A DNA stretch of 64,000 nucleotides from Erigeron canadensis (GCF_010389155.1 NC_057767.1:1054001-1118000); one strand, 5' to 3'; positions 42,713-54,007 are shown, counted from the first letter of the stretch. Notes: generated by a model from the sequence alone, not told the origin. Program-made: numbers and translations.

Positions 42713-43384
42713 TCATGGAACATAAATACATGGCAACTCATATGAGTCAGTTTGTACAAGTTTTTAATTGATCGGTTATATGATTTAAATATTTTTATCA
42801 TGTTGTTTATATACAATGTCCAAAACCTTAATTAATTTTTATTATATACATTTGATATATTGTGTGTTTATTATCATGCCCTTGTTCTGTCTCTCACCCC
42901 TTCATCCATCGAAAAAGATCCACAATTAAAATTTCTACCGAAGTACCAAAACTGCCTTCCCTCATCTTTTAAGCACAATAGGCCAACTCGGCCCAATCTC
43001 TCCAATCCAGCCTCTATTAATTAACTTCAAACCCATCACATGTTCCCCATCTCACATTCTAACTAGCCCAAATAAAGATCCCTACTAATGTTTTTCTTTC
43101 CTTTTTTCTTTTTTTTTCCTCCTAGGCTAGCAATGATAAGAAAACGCTAGATTACACACAAACAAATTATACCGGTAGATACTCAACCAGTCTCGATCGA
43201 AAAACACAAACTTCTTATTCACATCCATAATTACATAAATAGCTGCACGACATTTTTAATTGTACGTACGTATTGCTTGATTATTTAACAAGAAGCCATC
43301 AATAAATGAATAACAAAGTTTTTCATCCTACATTGTATAATCCACAATTACACGAGGCTTCATTCACTAAATCATGGCTGAATT
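42713..43384. other. Intergenic; 3' flank of MOT1
   Basis: AT-rich with pyrimidine runs and no gene. The part next to 43384 should be the 3' untranslated region of the minus-strand transporter gene. Confidence 0.5.
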
Positions 43385-44770
43385 TTATGGATTATGCATC
43401 CAAAAATCCGAAACTGACTGAATGTTTTCTCGACCCCCCAACTTTCGAAACCTAAGGAGTAAGTGTGCCACCATGCCCGAAACAAAGCCTAAGGCTGCAC
43501 TCGAGCCAACTAGAGATACTGCGGTGCAAATGAGCACAACAAATGACTCCTCCTTGGACTTCATGTCCCTAGCACACATGGCTAACTCAATACCAGCAAA
43601 CAATAACAACACGCCTAGAACCCCAACAGGAAACGCGGTCAAAATCTTCACGATAGAGCTGCCTAATAGCAATCCTAATACCATTTTAGCCGCGCCAAGT
43701 AAGGCTACACAACCACCACTTCGCCCTCCAAACTTGTATTGACCCGCTAACCCACCAGCCCCGTGACAACAGGGCATTGCACCGAACCAACATCCAACTA
43801 TGTTCATCACCCCAACCGTCATGGAAACTGATGTTGCCGTGACGGTTTTTAGGGGGAAAAGATCGGTTGATAATTTGCATACCGCGATTACAGAGTTAAG
43901 AATCGACAAGGGTAATTGTGGTATTGTGCCCTTCACAAACCCCTTTTTCCAAGCATTTTTGGAAATTTTTATAACTTGTATTGAAGATGGCCCAATTTTA
44001 AACCCTTTGATCACTTTAGGCTCTCTAACTATAGCCAAAATTATTCCCAACAAAAAAACAATAAATGCTGAAGGTAAAGCTTCAACAAGTTTTCTCCAAT
44101 ATGCCTCTTTAATATCTTTATTTTCAATTTCATCTTGATTATCATTAATTTCGGCGTCTTTATCTTTATCTTCATATTTATTACCTGCACCATTTACAAT
44201 GATAATAAAACAAACACAAACAATTGCCAGGACCAACCCATCGAGTCCTAGCCAACGTCGATTCCCTTTGGATTTCGACTCTGAAAAATCTTGTTCTTTT
44301 CTTATATACTTAACCGCGGTCATGGCAAACGATAAACCTTGTGCTAGTTGAATTCCTCTAACAATTGGTAAAGGAATGACCCGATAAGCTAGCCGCATAA
44401 GCCCAGTCACACCGAGTATAAATAAAATCACACCAGTACATATACCCGCTGCCATAGCCTCGGGAATACCAAAATCGGGATCAGATATAGCGACCGCGGC
44501 AATAGACTTCATGGGTTGGACAGGCATTGGGACACCATATATTGCACCTGTTACAATGTTGTAAATTCCTGTGAAAATCAATGTAGTACCTAAATTAAGG
44601 TCTCTAGCGAGCGTTAGCGCTAGGACGATAGGGATATACGTCCCTAAGTCGCCCATTGCGCCGTTAAGCTCGCCCCATTTAGACCGGAAAATCAAGTTGG
44701 TTTTTAGTTTTTGGGCTAATGAGGTTTTTTGTGATGGTGTTTGGGGGTTATTGGACTCCATGGGGTTCAT
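43385..44770 (-). CDS. MOT1: Molybdate transporter, MOT1 family
   Basis: A single uninterrupted exon of 461 residues, the usual length for plant MOT1 proteins (about 460). Signature blocks are GAMGDLGTYIPIVLAL (about 39-54), PMPVQPMKSIAAVA (about 80-93) and WFGAMPCCHGAGGLAGQYKF (about 325-345), with around ten hydrophobic segments. MOT1 proteins are high-affinity molybdate carriers of the SulP-related MFS_MOT1 family, placed in endomembranes or mitochondria in Arabidopsis; they supply molybdenum for cofactor synthesis and so nitrate reductase. A short hydrophilic, acidic Lys/Asp/Glu/Asn-rich stretch (about residues 197-221) sits in a loop. Start is the first ATG; a second Met lies three codons on. 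The paralogue (MOT1;1 or MOT1;2) cannot be decided here. Confidence 0.93.
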   Translation of the reverse strand: MNPMESNNPQTPSQKTSLAQKLKTNLIFRSKWGELNGAMGDLGTYIPIVLALTLARDLNLGTTLIFTGIYNIVTGAIYGVPMPVQPMKSIAAVAISDPDFGIPEAMAAGICTGVILFILGVTGLMRLAYRVIPLPIVRGIQLAQGLSFAMTAVKYIRKEQDFSESKSKGNRRWLGLDGLVLAIVCVCFIIIVNGAGNKYEDKDKDAEINDNQDEIENKDIKEAYWRKLVEALPSAFIVFLLGIILAIVREPKVIKGFKIGPSSIQVIKISKNAWKKGFVKGTIPQLPLSILNSVIAVCKLSTDLFPLKTVTATSVSMTVGVMNIVGCWFGAMPCCHGAGGLAGQYKFGGRSGGCVALLGAAKMVLGLLLGSSIVKILTAFPVGVLGVLLLFAGIELAMCARDMKSKEESFVVLICTAVSLVGSSAALGFVSGMVAHLLLRFRKLGGRENIQSVSDFWMHNP

Positions 44771-44818
44771 CTTGCAAATGTGGTCTACATTTATAGTTTT
44801 ATGAAATGAATTTTATGT

Positions 44819-44830
44819 TATATATATAGA
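44819..44830 (-). promoter_or_regulatory. TATA box of the MOT1 gene
   Basis: Minus strand CTATATATATAA, about 50-60 bp upstream of the start codon at 44770. This would give a very short 5' untranslated region. Confidence 0.5.
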
Positions 44831-45762
44831 GAAAAGTTTGGAATATGTCTTTAGAAAGAATGGCGTAAAGAAAAATGAATAAAGAGGCAGAGCATATAAT
44901 GTGATGTCAGGCATCTTTTTAGTTATATACTGTAAGTCAACTTCTGCACTATTTTTTTTTTCTCGTTTCTGTTCATGACATATATTTAATGGTTTACAAA
45001 ATTTTAGTTTCCTTCTTGAAATGACAATTACTATTTTTTTTTTTTTTTTAATAGCAAACTCGATCCCAAAATTCTCAATACGATGCTTAAACAAATCATT
45101 AGCGGACTTAAACAAATGAACATGAGATTATTGTATCTTATTCATACCATTCAAAAGTGAAGGTCCATTCAGACCAAGATAATTGGTTGTCTTGAGATTA
45201 ATAAGATCGAACTATCGCCTAGTGGGTAAAACCTAGATGTGTCACCAACTAGTTGGGTTGGATATGTGGACTTTGACTCGCAAATGCAATTGATGTTGAT
45301 GATAATGATAATGTTTTCATTTATAATGTATTATAAAATAAAAACTAATATCTTCTCTTTTCAACTCTCTATCTTTAAAATACTCAAAATATCCTTAATT
45401 TTCAACATATTCCTAACTCGCTCACTAAATCTAACCAATATATCCCTAAATTATTTATCAAAACTATCTATCTCCTTTATTCATTAATTTAAATATTTTC
45501 ACCTAATATCTCTATAATACTCTTAATAAGATTATATCTCTTAACCATAAAATAACTACTTTATTATTTACATCAATTACTTTTATAGATTAACAACCAC
45601 ATCGTTACCATCATCGCCACCATCATCACAAGTTGCCGCTACCGTCGCTGCATTGTACGGGTACCCATTTCTTTTATATTATTGGTTGGCTTTGTTGATT
45701 ACAACTTTCCTTCTACTTTTTTTTCTTATAAAAGATAGTTACCCCTTTTCCTTGTAGAAGCA
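44831..45762. other. Intergenic upstream of MOT1
   Basis: No gene. About 45318-45672 may be a decayed Helitron: it opens TCATTTATAATGTATT and ends in a CACC-rich stretch with GCATTGTACGGGTACCC, similar to small Helitron ends at 49248 and 62617, but the final tetramer is unclear. Confidence 0.4.
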
Positions 45763-45770
45763 ATTGTAAT

Positions 45771-46471
45771 TAGGGGTGTTCATCGGTTCGGTTTCGGTTA
45801 TTTGGTCTATTCGGTTCGGGTTTTTCGGTTTTTTTATTTTTGTTTTTCAAAACCAAAACCGAACCAAAACCTAATTCAAAATGAAAAAACCAAACCAAAA
45901 ACCAAATTAGAATTTGGTTCGGTTTCTGTTTAAAACCGAAAAAACCAAATATGAAAAACACAAATTCACAATTTTTGTTTGTCTAGGTTGTGTTTCAACC
46001 AAAATAATTTCAATTTTCACCGAAATAGTAAATTTAGACTTCAAGTACAATATGAATAAATAAGTAACATAACTGAAACAACTAAACTCTTATTTGTTAT
46101 TCTTATTAAAAATTTTTTATCAAGTCTTACATTGTTTGTCAATTGAATTATTCTAATTTCAGAAGAAATCAATATAATAAATAAATAGAAAACAAAAGTA
46201 AAAAATACATTAATAACTATCCATACAAAAAATTATATATGTATTAAATATTTTTGATAATACATAAAAGGAATATAAGTTATTCGGTTTTTTCGGTTTA
46301 ACCAAATTCATTATCATAAACCCATAACCAAACCAAAAACCAAATATATAATTCGGTTTCGGCTACAAACCAAACCCAAAACTTAATTCAAAAACGGTTT
46401 GGTTTTTTTCAGTTTTTTAAACTGTTCAGTTTACGGTTTAACCGGTTAAAGACCAAACACGAACATCCCTA
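45771..46471. mobile_element. hAT-like MITE built of CGGTTTGG-type repeats
   Basis: Ends TAGGGGTGTTCAT and ACGAACATCCCTA are inverted, and are flanked by an 8-bp duplication ATT(G/A)TAAT (45763-45770 and 46472-46479; 7 of 8 identical), the hAT size. It is 701 bp, with many inverted copies of CGGTTCGGTTT / AAACCGAACC toward both ends. The minus-strand frame at 45770-45961 is a product of these repeats. Confidence 0.8.
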
Positions 46472-46479
46472 ATTATAAT

Positions 46480-47736
46480 TTCTTTGTCATTTTGCATTTT
46501 AGCAATTGTAGTTTGTTATTCAAGAGAATTAAACGGCATTTAATGTGGAGTATAAGTATGTATAAAGTATATCTTTTGTTAACTTTCAAAAGAAAAAATA
46601 TATATATATCTTTTGCTTGGTCATTTTCGTTTTATATACTTATATAAATATAAATATAAATTCTTTAAATGTCATTCTACTTATTGGTTTATCTGATTGA
46701 GCATATCTATCTGTAATTACTAACACTAGAAAAAGGAAAAGGAAGAAAAACCAATTCTAACAATCACTAATTACTTCTGCTCTACATATGGTCACATATG
46801 ACCATTTTTGTGACATAAGAGGAAGTAGTAAAAATAATAAATAGTTATTGATAGACGCATCATATCCGTAGCTTATTTACTCGATAACGCCGCAGCCTAA
46901 TAAACATTAATCCTGCGCATAGGCCGCAGGGTAATATAATTATGCTACGGGATCACCTAGCAAACTCAAATAGTACACAAGTAACGATAGTCTGAACACT
47001 GTATCAGAATTGTTGTCTGGTTCTACAAAGTCAACTTTCGTACATAGATAAATGACGTACCGAATAACGGTCTCTTACAATCCGATGTCATTTATTAGGA
47101 ACCTCTTACACGCCTGATATCACATATTGGGGACCAGGATCCCATATGACTTCTTATAAATACATGTCCTTCATCCCAACTCAAGGGCATGACAAATTCA
47201 CATAAACACTCTCAAGAATACACTTGGTGGCGTGAAGCTATCTAATTACTTCACACCAACTTGGTCTCGCCAGCAAGTAAACCAATTTTCTCATAATCCA
47301 CTTACAAGATCTACTCATATTAATTCAAGGGTAACTTTATTCTTGAATAGTTTTCTTTTACTAATGCAATTTTTAAAACAATTAAATACCTCTATTTTAA
47401 AGAAGAAAAAAAGTTAATTACTAACATTATTAGGTTTAGACTTAAATTAGATGATGAGATTGGAATATGACCTTTGTGTTAACGAGAGGCCGTTATGTAA
47501 AGTTTAGTACATGGCATATACGTACTGTGGTCAATTGTGCTCAAGGAGTCAAGGTACCGCATAGTCAATATGTTGTAAATTTTTAACAAAAAGGGTGGTG
47601 GTATAGATGTAAATTCAAAAAGAAAATATTGAGAGGTATAAAATTCAATTCTACACGGAAAAAAATATGTACTTGTAGACACATAGGTTCAACCACGAAG
47701 GCCCGGAATATCTGCAAGTTATTCCGGTTAACTAAA
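46480..47736. other. Intergenic; possible LTR remnant near 46850-47400
   Basis: No gene. A TATA-like TTATAAATACATG near 47153 follows GC-richer text and is trailed by a leader-like stretch, which would fit an old LTR, but no ends or partner copy were found. A small stem ATGGTCA-CATA-TGACCAT lies at about 46787-46804. Confidence 0.4.
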
Positions 47737-47930
47737 AGAAATATATATTGTACAATATTATTTTCAGTTTTGGGTAATTTGATTTGTCACTTTAACCATC
47801 AAAAAAACATTAAAACTTTTTTTTTTTCTTTTTTATCATAGTAGCTTGAAGGTTCGAAACAAATGGGAACGTCTTGTTAAGCCATATATTTTTCCTCTTC
47901 TCTCATCCCGAAAACAAATATGGAAAGATA
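47737..47930 (+). repeat. Tandem segmental duplication, copy 1
   Basis: It matches 48182-48378: shared blocks TTTGGGTAATTTGAT, CATTAAAACTT, ATCATAGTAGCTTGAA and CTCATCCCGAAAACAAAT, in the same order. Confidence 0.8.
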
Positions 47931-48149
47931 CCAATGAGCTTGTAGCTCAGTGGTACCTGTCTCCGCTTATGCGTGGGACCCATGGGAAGACCAATTGAAT
48001 ACAAGGTCGAGGGTTCGAATCTCATTCGTTCCCAATAACCGTGGGTTATCATGCTCAGGAGTTTCACCCGGTAGTGACCCCTTACAGGGTGAGGAAGTTA
48101 GGTACAAAGTACCAAGGACTTGCGTGTTTCTTCCAAAATACACGTTTTG
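47929..48149 (+). mobile_element. tRNA-derived SINE with 16-bp target duplication
   Basis: An RNA polymerase III box A (TGTAGCTCAGTGGT, about 47941) and box B (GGGTTCGAATCTC, about 48011) sit at tRNA-like spacing, followed by a tRNA-unrelated body ending CACGTTTTG. Perfect 16-bp direct repeats AACAAATATGGAAAGA flank it (47913-47928 and 48150-48165). It does not fold as a whole tRNA, and the long target duplication indicates retroposition. 221 bp. Confidence 0.9.
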
Positions 48150-48181
48150 AACAAATATGGAAAGACGTATACAAAATATGA

Positions 48182-48378
48182 AAAACGAATTTATACTGTA
48201 CAATATTCTTTCTATTCATTTTTGGGTAATTTGATATGTTACTTTAACCAGGAAAAAAAAAAAAACATTAAAACTTGTTTTTTTAATCATAGTAGCTTGA
48301 AAGTCCGAAACGAGTGGTAAAATCTTGTTAGCCATTTATTTGTCCTCTTTTCTCATCCCGAAAACAAATTAGGAAAGA
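48182..48378 (+). repeat. Tandem segmental duplication, copy 2
   Basis: Second copy of 47737-47930. The SINE lies at the end of copy 1, so it came after the duplication. Confidence 0.8.
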
Positions 48379-49000
48379 CGTATGCAAAATACTCTATGTA
48401 GATATAACATTGCATGATTTGGCTTACGCGCATGATGCCAAATCATTTGGGTTCTCACAATACTTGCATTTGGATTCTTGGTTAAAACTTAGCTTAACAA
48501 GAATGAACACACATAGCCTCTAGAAATTTGGAGTATTCACTATACCAAAATTACAAAGCATCAAGGTTATCACTAATTTATATATGATGATTTCACATTG
48601 ATTCTTAAACTATTCGATAGGTTTGAACTTTAAAAAGATATATCTATTATTAAAAATACTATTAATTGTTATTTCACTTATGTCTTCGGGAAATCGTAGT
48701 GGTCATAAAATTACCCTTCAAGTAACTTCTTGAAAATGTTTATGCTTAAAAGTTTAAAACCTTGCCGTTTATGTTATTTAATGATGAAATCATTACAAAT
48801 CACAACTTTTTTTTTTTCAGAGGTAGATGTAGATGCAAATTGCAATATTGCAATGTACAATTGGGGTGAGCACACTGGTACCCTAAACCCAAACAGAGTT
48901 AGTAAAATAATTTTACTTACATATAGATGTATACTAGAGCCCAATTAGCCCATTAAGGGCCCCAACGGAATTCACTTTCTAGATTCGGAAGCTAACTTGG
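48379..49000. other. Intergenic
   Basis: No gene or clear repeat is seen. The small frame at 48730-48948 spans a poly-T run and has no known domain. Confidence 0.5.
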
Positions 49001-49248
49001 TCATAAATTATAAAAGGACAATGTACGTTTATCTTTGAATTACCGAAATTGCTCTTGGACATTTTAAGCTTTTAATGAATTAATTTACACTTCAACCCTT
49101 ATCTTTTAAAATATTTTTACTATCACATTTACATCAACCTAGAGTCCTACACCAACTGACACCGCCACCACCACCAATAATACCATCCCCGACACCACAA
49201 GACCGCCGTTCTCGCTAACGCCGCCGCAATGCGCGGATACCATGCTCG
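49001..49248 (+). mobile_element. Small Helitron-like element
   Basis: It may start TCATAAATTATAAAAG and ends CCGCCGCAATGCGCGG...CATGCTCG before a host T. The near-terminal hairpin and CTCG end match the Helitron at 6894-7456. The 5' end is weak because the preceding base is G, not A. Confidence 0.5.
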
Positions 49249-50723
49249 TTCATGTTAATTGTTACGAATAATGACGAGTCTTTGACATATATAATTTATT
49301 AAGTGAGAGTTCCCACGACTTCTTATTTATGAGAAATTCATGGATTAAACCTTTTTCCTAAAATCTTCCAAGATGTTTTCTTAGAAGGTAGTTTAAAACG
49401 CCATTGGAGGTAGACACCTTGGCGTGGGACTTTGAACTTAAATTTTTATAAGTATAGTTTACATAAACAGGTTGAAAAATTTTCAATTCAAGTTACCAAC
49501 AAACTTCTAATTCAAACATTATATAAGTTAATAATCAACGCACGAAATCATTGAAAACCTCACGAACCAACTGTTATGGCATAACGAAAATAAAGTTTTT
49601 TTTTTTCAAGAAATTAATAATAACCCGTAATCAAAGTTAAGATAGGTTGTATAAAAGAAACTCTGTTACACCATACAACCTAGATATGATAATTTCTTCT
49701 TAAGTATATTTTTATATGTAACATATAAATTTATTTTTTTTCATATACTTATTCTTGATAATGTTTTATAAACCGTGTATTTTACACATTTCTATAAATA
49801 AAATGATTTAGAAACGGCTTGAAAATTTTCAATTCAAGTTATTAACGAACTTATAATTTAAACATTATATAAGTCAATCTTTATAATGAATTTTGAGAAT
49901 GAACAAATCAAAACCAAACGAGGAAGCAAATGATACTTAAACAATCAAAATTAAAAAACCTATTGGATGATTGCAAATTGATGCTTAAGATAACAAGGTT
50001 TAGTCTCTGGTCCACTCTGCTGTCCCAATCGATAATGTCACTCGGATTACTTTTCTCTTCCAAGTGGTATATGCCATTAATGCCAGTCAACTGTTGGTGA
50101 TAACAGCAAAATTAATTGGGAAGGATCTAAGAATATATAATAACTCTACACTTTCCTAATGGAAACTAATTTAAGATTGAAGGTTGTAACATAATTGAAA
50201 TTTGAGAAATGCTAAATACAACTATATTTAACATGCATAAAAAAAACTAAGTCTATTCCTGATTTTAATGGTAAATGTATAAATAATTTATACATTTTAT
50301 TTAGCAAACCCCTTGAAATTTTCATTAAAATTTGACATTCCTTAAGCTGGTCAACCCATTACATAAGTCAATTGTTACTGATACTTATCTTATACGTAGT
50401 TGGTTAACTGCTGCCATTTTCAAAGTAACCCAAAGTGTTTTTGAGACATACGATTTTGGGGGAAAAAGATTTGCTATCTGACCCGACCCGCTTCAAATTG
50501 GTTAAAATAACCTGTCAACGAACCCAAACCATAAGCGGGTGCGTAGATTCTTCGCACAATACGCAAATGAAAGACAGATCAAATAAACAATTAGTAATAT
50601 AATTTTAACTATACGTGAAAGATGCATATTTGTTCCTACCAATGAGCCAAACAAAACTTCATCCAATTTTTGTGCTTGCACAATGAAAGTTCCTTTGCCA
50701 CCGGATCAACGAGATTAAGTATC
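49249..50723. other. Intergenic with a 61-bp direct repeat
   Basis: 49471-49532 and 49818-49878 are similar direct copies containing GAAAATTTTCAATTCAAGTT. No gene is seen. The text before 50724 is the target of the solo LTR that follows. Confidence 0.5.
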
Positions 50724-51189
50724 TAATGTGTAACATCTCAACAAGGCGGAATAATGGGGTATCACAAGAAAAGCACAGCTCGACATGGAAATTATGTAGA
50801 GTAAAACTAAATACATAAAAGGATCAAGTAAATCCATACGAACCATTCAGTAGTGCAAGTAACCGGGTCACGTCTAAGCATAAACCCCAAATCGGGAATA
50901 ATGAATTATGGATCCAAGAAGTCCAAGTCCATATCCAATTCTAGCATAATCAAGCAATCAATCATCAAATACATCTTTGAGCTAACTTGTTCACCTGAAA
51001 AGTGTACTAAAACGGGTCAACATAAAGTTGGTGAGTTCATAGGGACAAGTAATAGGAAATAAGTGTCGGGATATCAACTGTTAACAATATACGAGGATTA
51101 GAATACCTAATCACGTCCAAGGAAACCCTAAAAGGTTCCACGTTATCACAAATCAATACAAGTCAACGTTTACGTTTCAATCATAGTTA

Positions 51190-51480
51190 TAATGGCACGA
51201 CTTACATAATAAATAATGCGCGATAAACCGACACGACTTACATGATAAACAATGCGCGTAATACGTTCCTGGCATGACTTACATATGTTTCAAATGCGTG
51301 ATAAACCGACACGACTTACATGATAAACAATGCGCGAAATACGTTTCTAGCACGACTTACATATGTTTCAAATGCGCGATAAACTGGCACGACTTACATG
51401 TATTTCAAATGCGTCATATCACGTTACGACTTACATATATTTCAAATGCGTCATATCACGTTACGTTGCAACTAAACATT
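51190..51480. repeat. Degenerate repeats with CGACTTACAT and AAATGCG
   Basis: About seven irregular units of 35-50 bp inside the solo LTR, in the place held by TCAAGGTT repeats in its relative. Confidence 0.75.
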
Positions 51481-51729
51481 CATATACAACATACACGTTA
51501 AACAATATCGTTAACAACAACATTATACCACAAATCGGGGACTTATCGTTATTCCATCAAGATGGAGTTAATCGTTATCGCAAATCACAAATCTATAATA
51601 CGTTATAGGGGGAAATATTATCATGCAATGTCCTATGTCTCGTTCCATATCAAAACGTTTTCCATCAACCAACAACACAAAGCACATACACTTCACACGA
51701 TTTTACTTTCAAGGAACCTTTGATGCTTA

Positions 51730-52119
51730 TAGGTGAGTGTGAACAAATTAAAAATTTTGTCACGTTTTTTAATGTGTAGAAATATATTAAATTAAAAGTG
51801 TGTGGAAATTTTTCCACACTAAAAAGTGTGTAGAAATAAAAGTTCACACTTTTTAGTGTGAACTTTCATAATTATTTTGTCACACTTCATTTGTCCACGG
51901 TAACTAAAAAATTTACCGTGAACAAATGAGGTGTGACAAAATAAGTTTAAAATTTCACACTAAAAAGTGTAAACTTTTATTTATACACACCTTTTAGTGT
52001 GAAGAAATTTTCAAACACTTTTAATTCAATATATTTCTACACACTAAAAAGCGTGACAAAATTTTTAATTTGTTCACACTCACCTAAAAGTGTGAACAAA
52101 TGCAATATTGTTTGTAGTG
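51730..52119. mobile_element. CACTA-type foldback MITE nested in the solo LTR
   Basis: Arms of about 175 bp meet near 51908 (CGGTAACTAAAAAATTTACCG). They share GGTGAGTGTGAACAAATT and AATTTTGTCACG. The right end reads CACTACAAACAATATTGC on the minus strand, a CACTA-type terminus; the matching outer 35 bp of the left arm are missing. The short reading frame at 51665-51847 is not a gene. Confidence 0.8.
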
Positions 52120-52597
52120 ATAGGGTCACCCGCAGCCTTCCCACCACATATCCAACTCATTGAAAGTAAGATCGTCTTATATGTATGTACAACTAACCAA
52201 ATCAAAACGTGTATTCATAAGCGAAAGCATAGTTAACCGAGCAACAAGTCAATGTGTCAACGGAACAATCAATCAATCGATTAAGCAACAATCAAACCAG
52301 CACGTACACTTTTCAGCCCGAATCTCAATTGAGTAGGGAGGGTTTACGAAACTCACCTTGAGAAGCTACAACAAGTTTAGATTAATCTACAAGCGAGCAA
52401 TATTCATCACATGATCACAACCTATAGTTACACATGCATATACGTCAATATACGCCCATACGTTCCAAATTTCGGGACATGATTGATCATAAGAGTCAAA
52501 ATAATGTTGTTAGGTTGATTAGTGTTCAAGAGGATGTTAGGAAATGATTTGATAAAGTTTAAACGAGTCAAAAACGAAAAAAAATGAAACTGATAGT

Positions 52598-52680
52598 GTT
52601 GCCCCGCAACACCGCTAGTTGTGCCACAACTAGAATTTCTGAAATTTTTGTTGCCCCGCAACTACTTGTTGCCCCGCAAT
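52598..52680. repeat. Palindromes GTTGC-CCC-GCAAC and CTAGTTGTG-C-CACAACTAG
   Basis: GTTGCCCCGCAAC at 52598-52610 and 52650-52662, a near copy just after, and CTAGTTGTGCCACAACTAG at 52615-52633 (9-bp arms, one central base). They correspond to the palindromic tandem repeat at 3997-4235 of the related LTR. Confidence 0.9.
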
Positions 52681-53508
52681 GAGTCCCAGTTCAGCACAAA
52701 CCAGCAGCAGCTCAAGAGTGAAGAACACAACCCATTTCACCATAAATCGTCATTTTTAACTCAAGAATCGACCAAGGAAGTTTCAAGACTCATTTTGAAG
52801 CTTAAACAAACATATTTCAACATGAATAAACATAACCATATCATAGATTCGATCCAAACATCATTTCTTGCCTAAAATCTTTCATGACTCATTCGAAACC
52901 CTAATCTTACTCAAACTCGTTTTTGACCCGAAATCGACCAAGAACTCATAAGATATGACTAAGAAACATGTTTAATGATATAAAATGGTTAATATGAGAT
53001 AGTTTTTACTTACCAAATCTTCCAAAAGCCTTCAAATCCGAATTTGACCTAAAAAATGGAGATTTCTGGCACTTGGAGGTTTGATCCTTTGATATGATGT
53101 TTAGTTGATGATTATGATGAAGAATTTACTACTAATCTAGCCCAAACAACAATCGATAATCCAATAATTTAGGAAGAAGAAGAAGGAGAAGAGGTTTTGG
53201 TCTTTACTTAAGGAGAGAAAGAGAAAGAAAGAAAGAAATTGGAAGAAATGAAAAGGGGAAAGGAAAAGGAAAAGGGGAGGGGGCCGGCCTATGTTCCAAA
53301 ATGGTAGGCTCCCGCTCCGCTAATTTCGACAAATAGCTTAACGTTAACCGTTTAAATGCCAAAACAAAACCGTGCACGTAAATAAACTCAACGTTACGTT
53401 AATACTCTACAAAACGCCCATAAGTCATTTCAATTCACAAAAATCTTTCACATTTAATCACGTTTAATTTACAAGTCAAACGAGTCAAAATTCACGAATG
53501 TTACATAA

Positions 53509-54007
53509 TGTATAAGTGCGGAAACTCTTATACACTAGCAATCAACACAACATATGAATAAGAATATGAATGAATAAACTGGAACTGTATATTACTTCGG
53601 TAAATACAATTACAAGTAATACACCAAGTTCGAATACGAAATTATGCGAAACAAAACGACTGGAAGATTCCACAAGTTGCAACCAAAAACTCTCTCTCCC
53701 TTTTTCTACCGAAACCTAAACCTTACATCTATATATATAGGCTTAAACATGGACCGGACCGGGCCAACGTCTAATCAGTCGACCTCGTGTAGGTTGAGCT
53801 CGACCAAGTCAACACAAGCTTGACTAATTCGAGCTCGTGTAGGTCGAGCTCGACCAAGTCAACACAAGTTTGACCGGGCCAACACGAGTTTGACTGACAT
53901 AAGTTCAACTTATTACATGTGAAAACTTAACGTTCATTACAAGTACATATTCAATAGACTCAAGACAAACTTCTATAATGATGTTGTCACCCGGAAATGC
54001 ACCAACA
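53509..54007 (-). repeat. 3' LTR of the deleted element
   Basis: TGTTGG...CTTATACA on the minus strand, 499 bp, with a TATATATATAGG box and two GGTCGAGCTCGACC-type palindromes. The lower boundary touches the target duplication of the neighbouring solo LTR, so it is uncertain by a few bases or more. Confidence 0.75.

Larger units (their letters stand above)
50729..53505 (-). mobile_element. Solo LTR (Gypsy-type), family 1, minus orientation
   Basis: On the minus strand it starts TGTAACATTCGTGAATTTTG and ends TTGTTGAGATGTTACA, flanked by TAATG on both sides (50724-50728 and 53506-53510). It is 2777 bp, longer than its relative at 3210-5402 because of a nested MITE (51730-52119) and different repeat arrays. 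A purine-rich stretch at 53163-53283 is the counterpart of the CT-rich leader in the other copy. No coding region, primer site or partner LTR. Confidence 0.9.

Noticed and set aside
46850..47260. A host promoter with TATA near 47153
   Set aside because: No gene follows it; it looks more like an old LTR, and neither reading can be proven.
47937..48025. Possible tRNA gene (boxes A and B present)
   Set aside because: The arms do not make a full cloverleaf and the unit is inside a body with a 16-bp target duplication, so it is a SINE.
4200..53500. All short frames of 60-110 residues in intergenic DNA as possible small proteins
   Set aside because: Except for the cysteine-rich peptide at 8089-8452, none showed a signal peptide plus spaced motif, splice logic or known domain.
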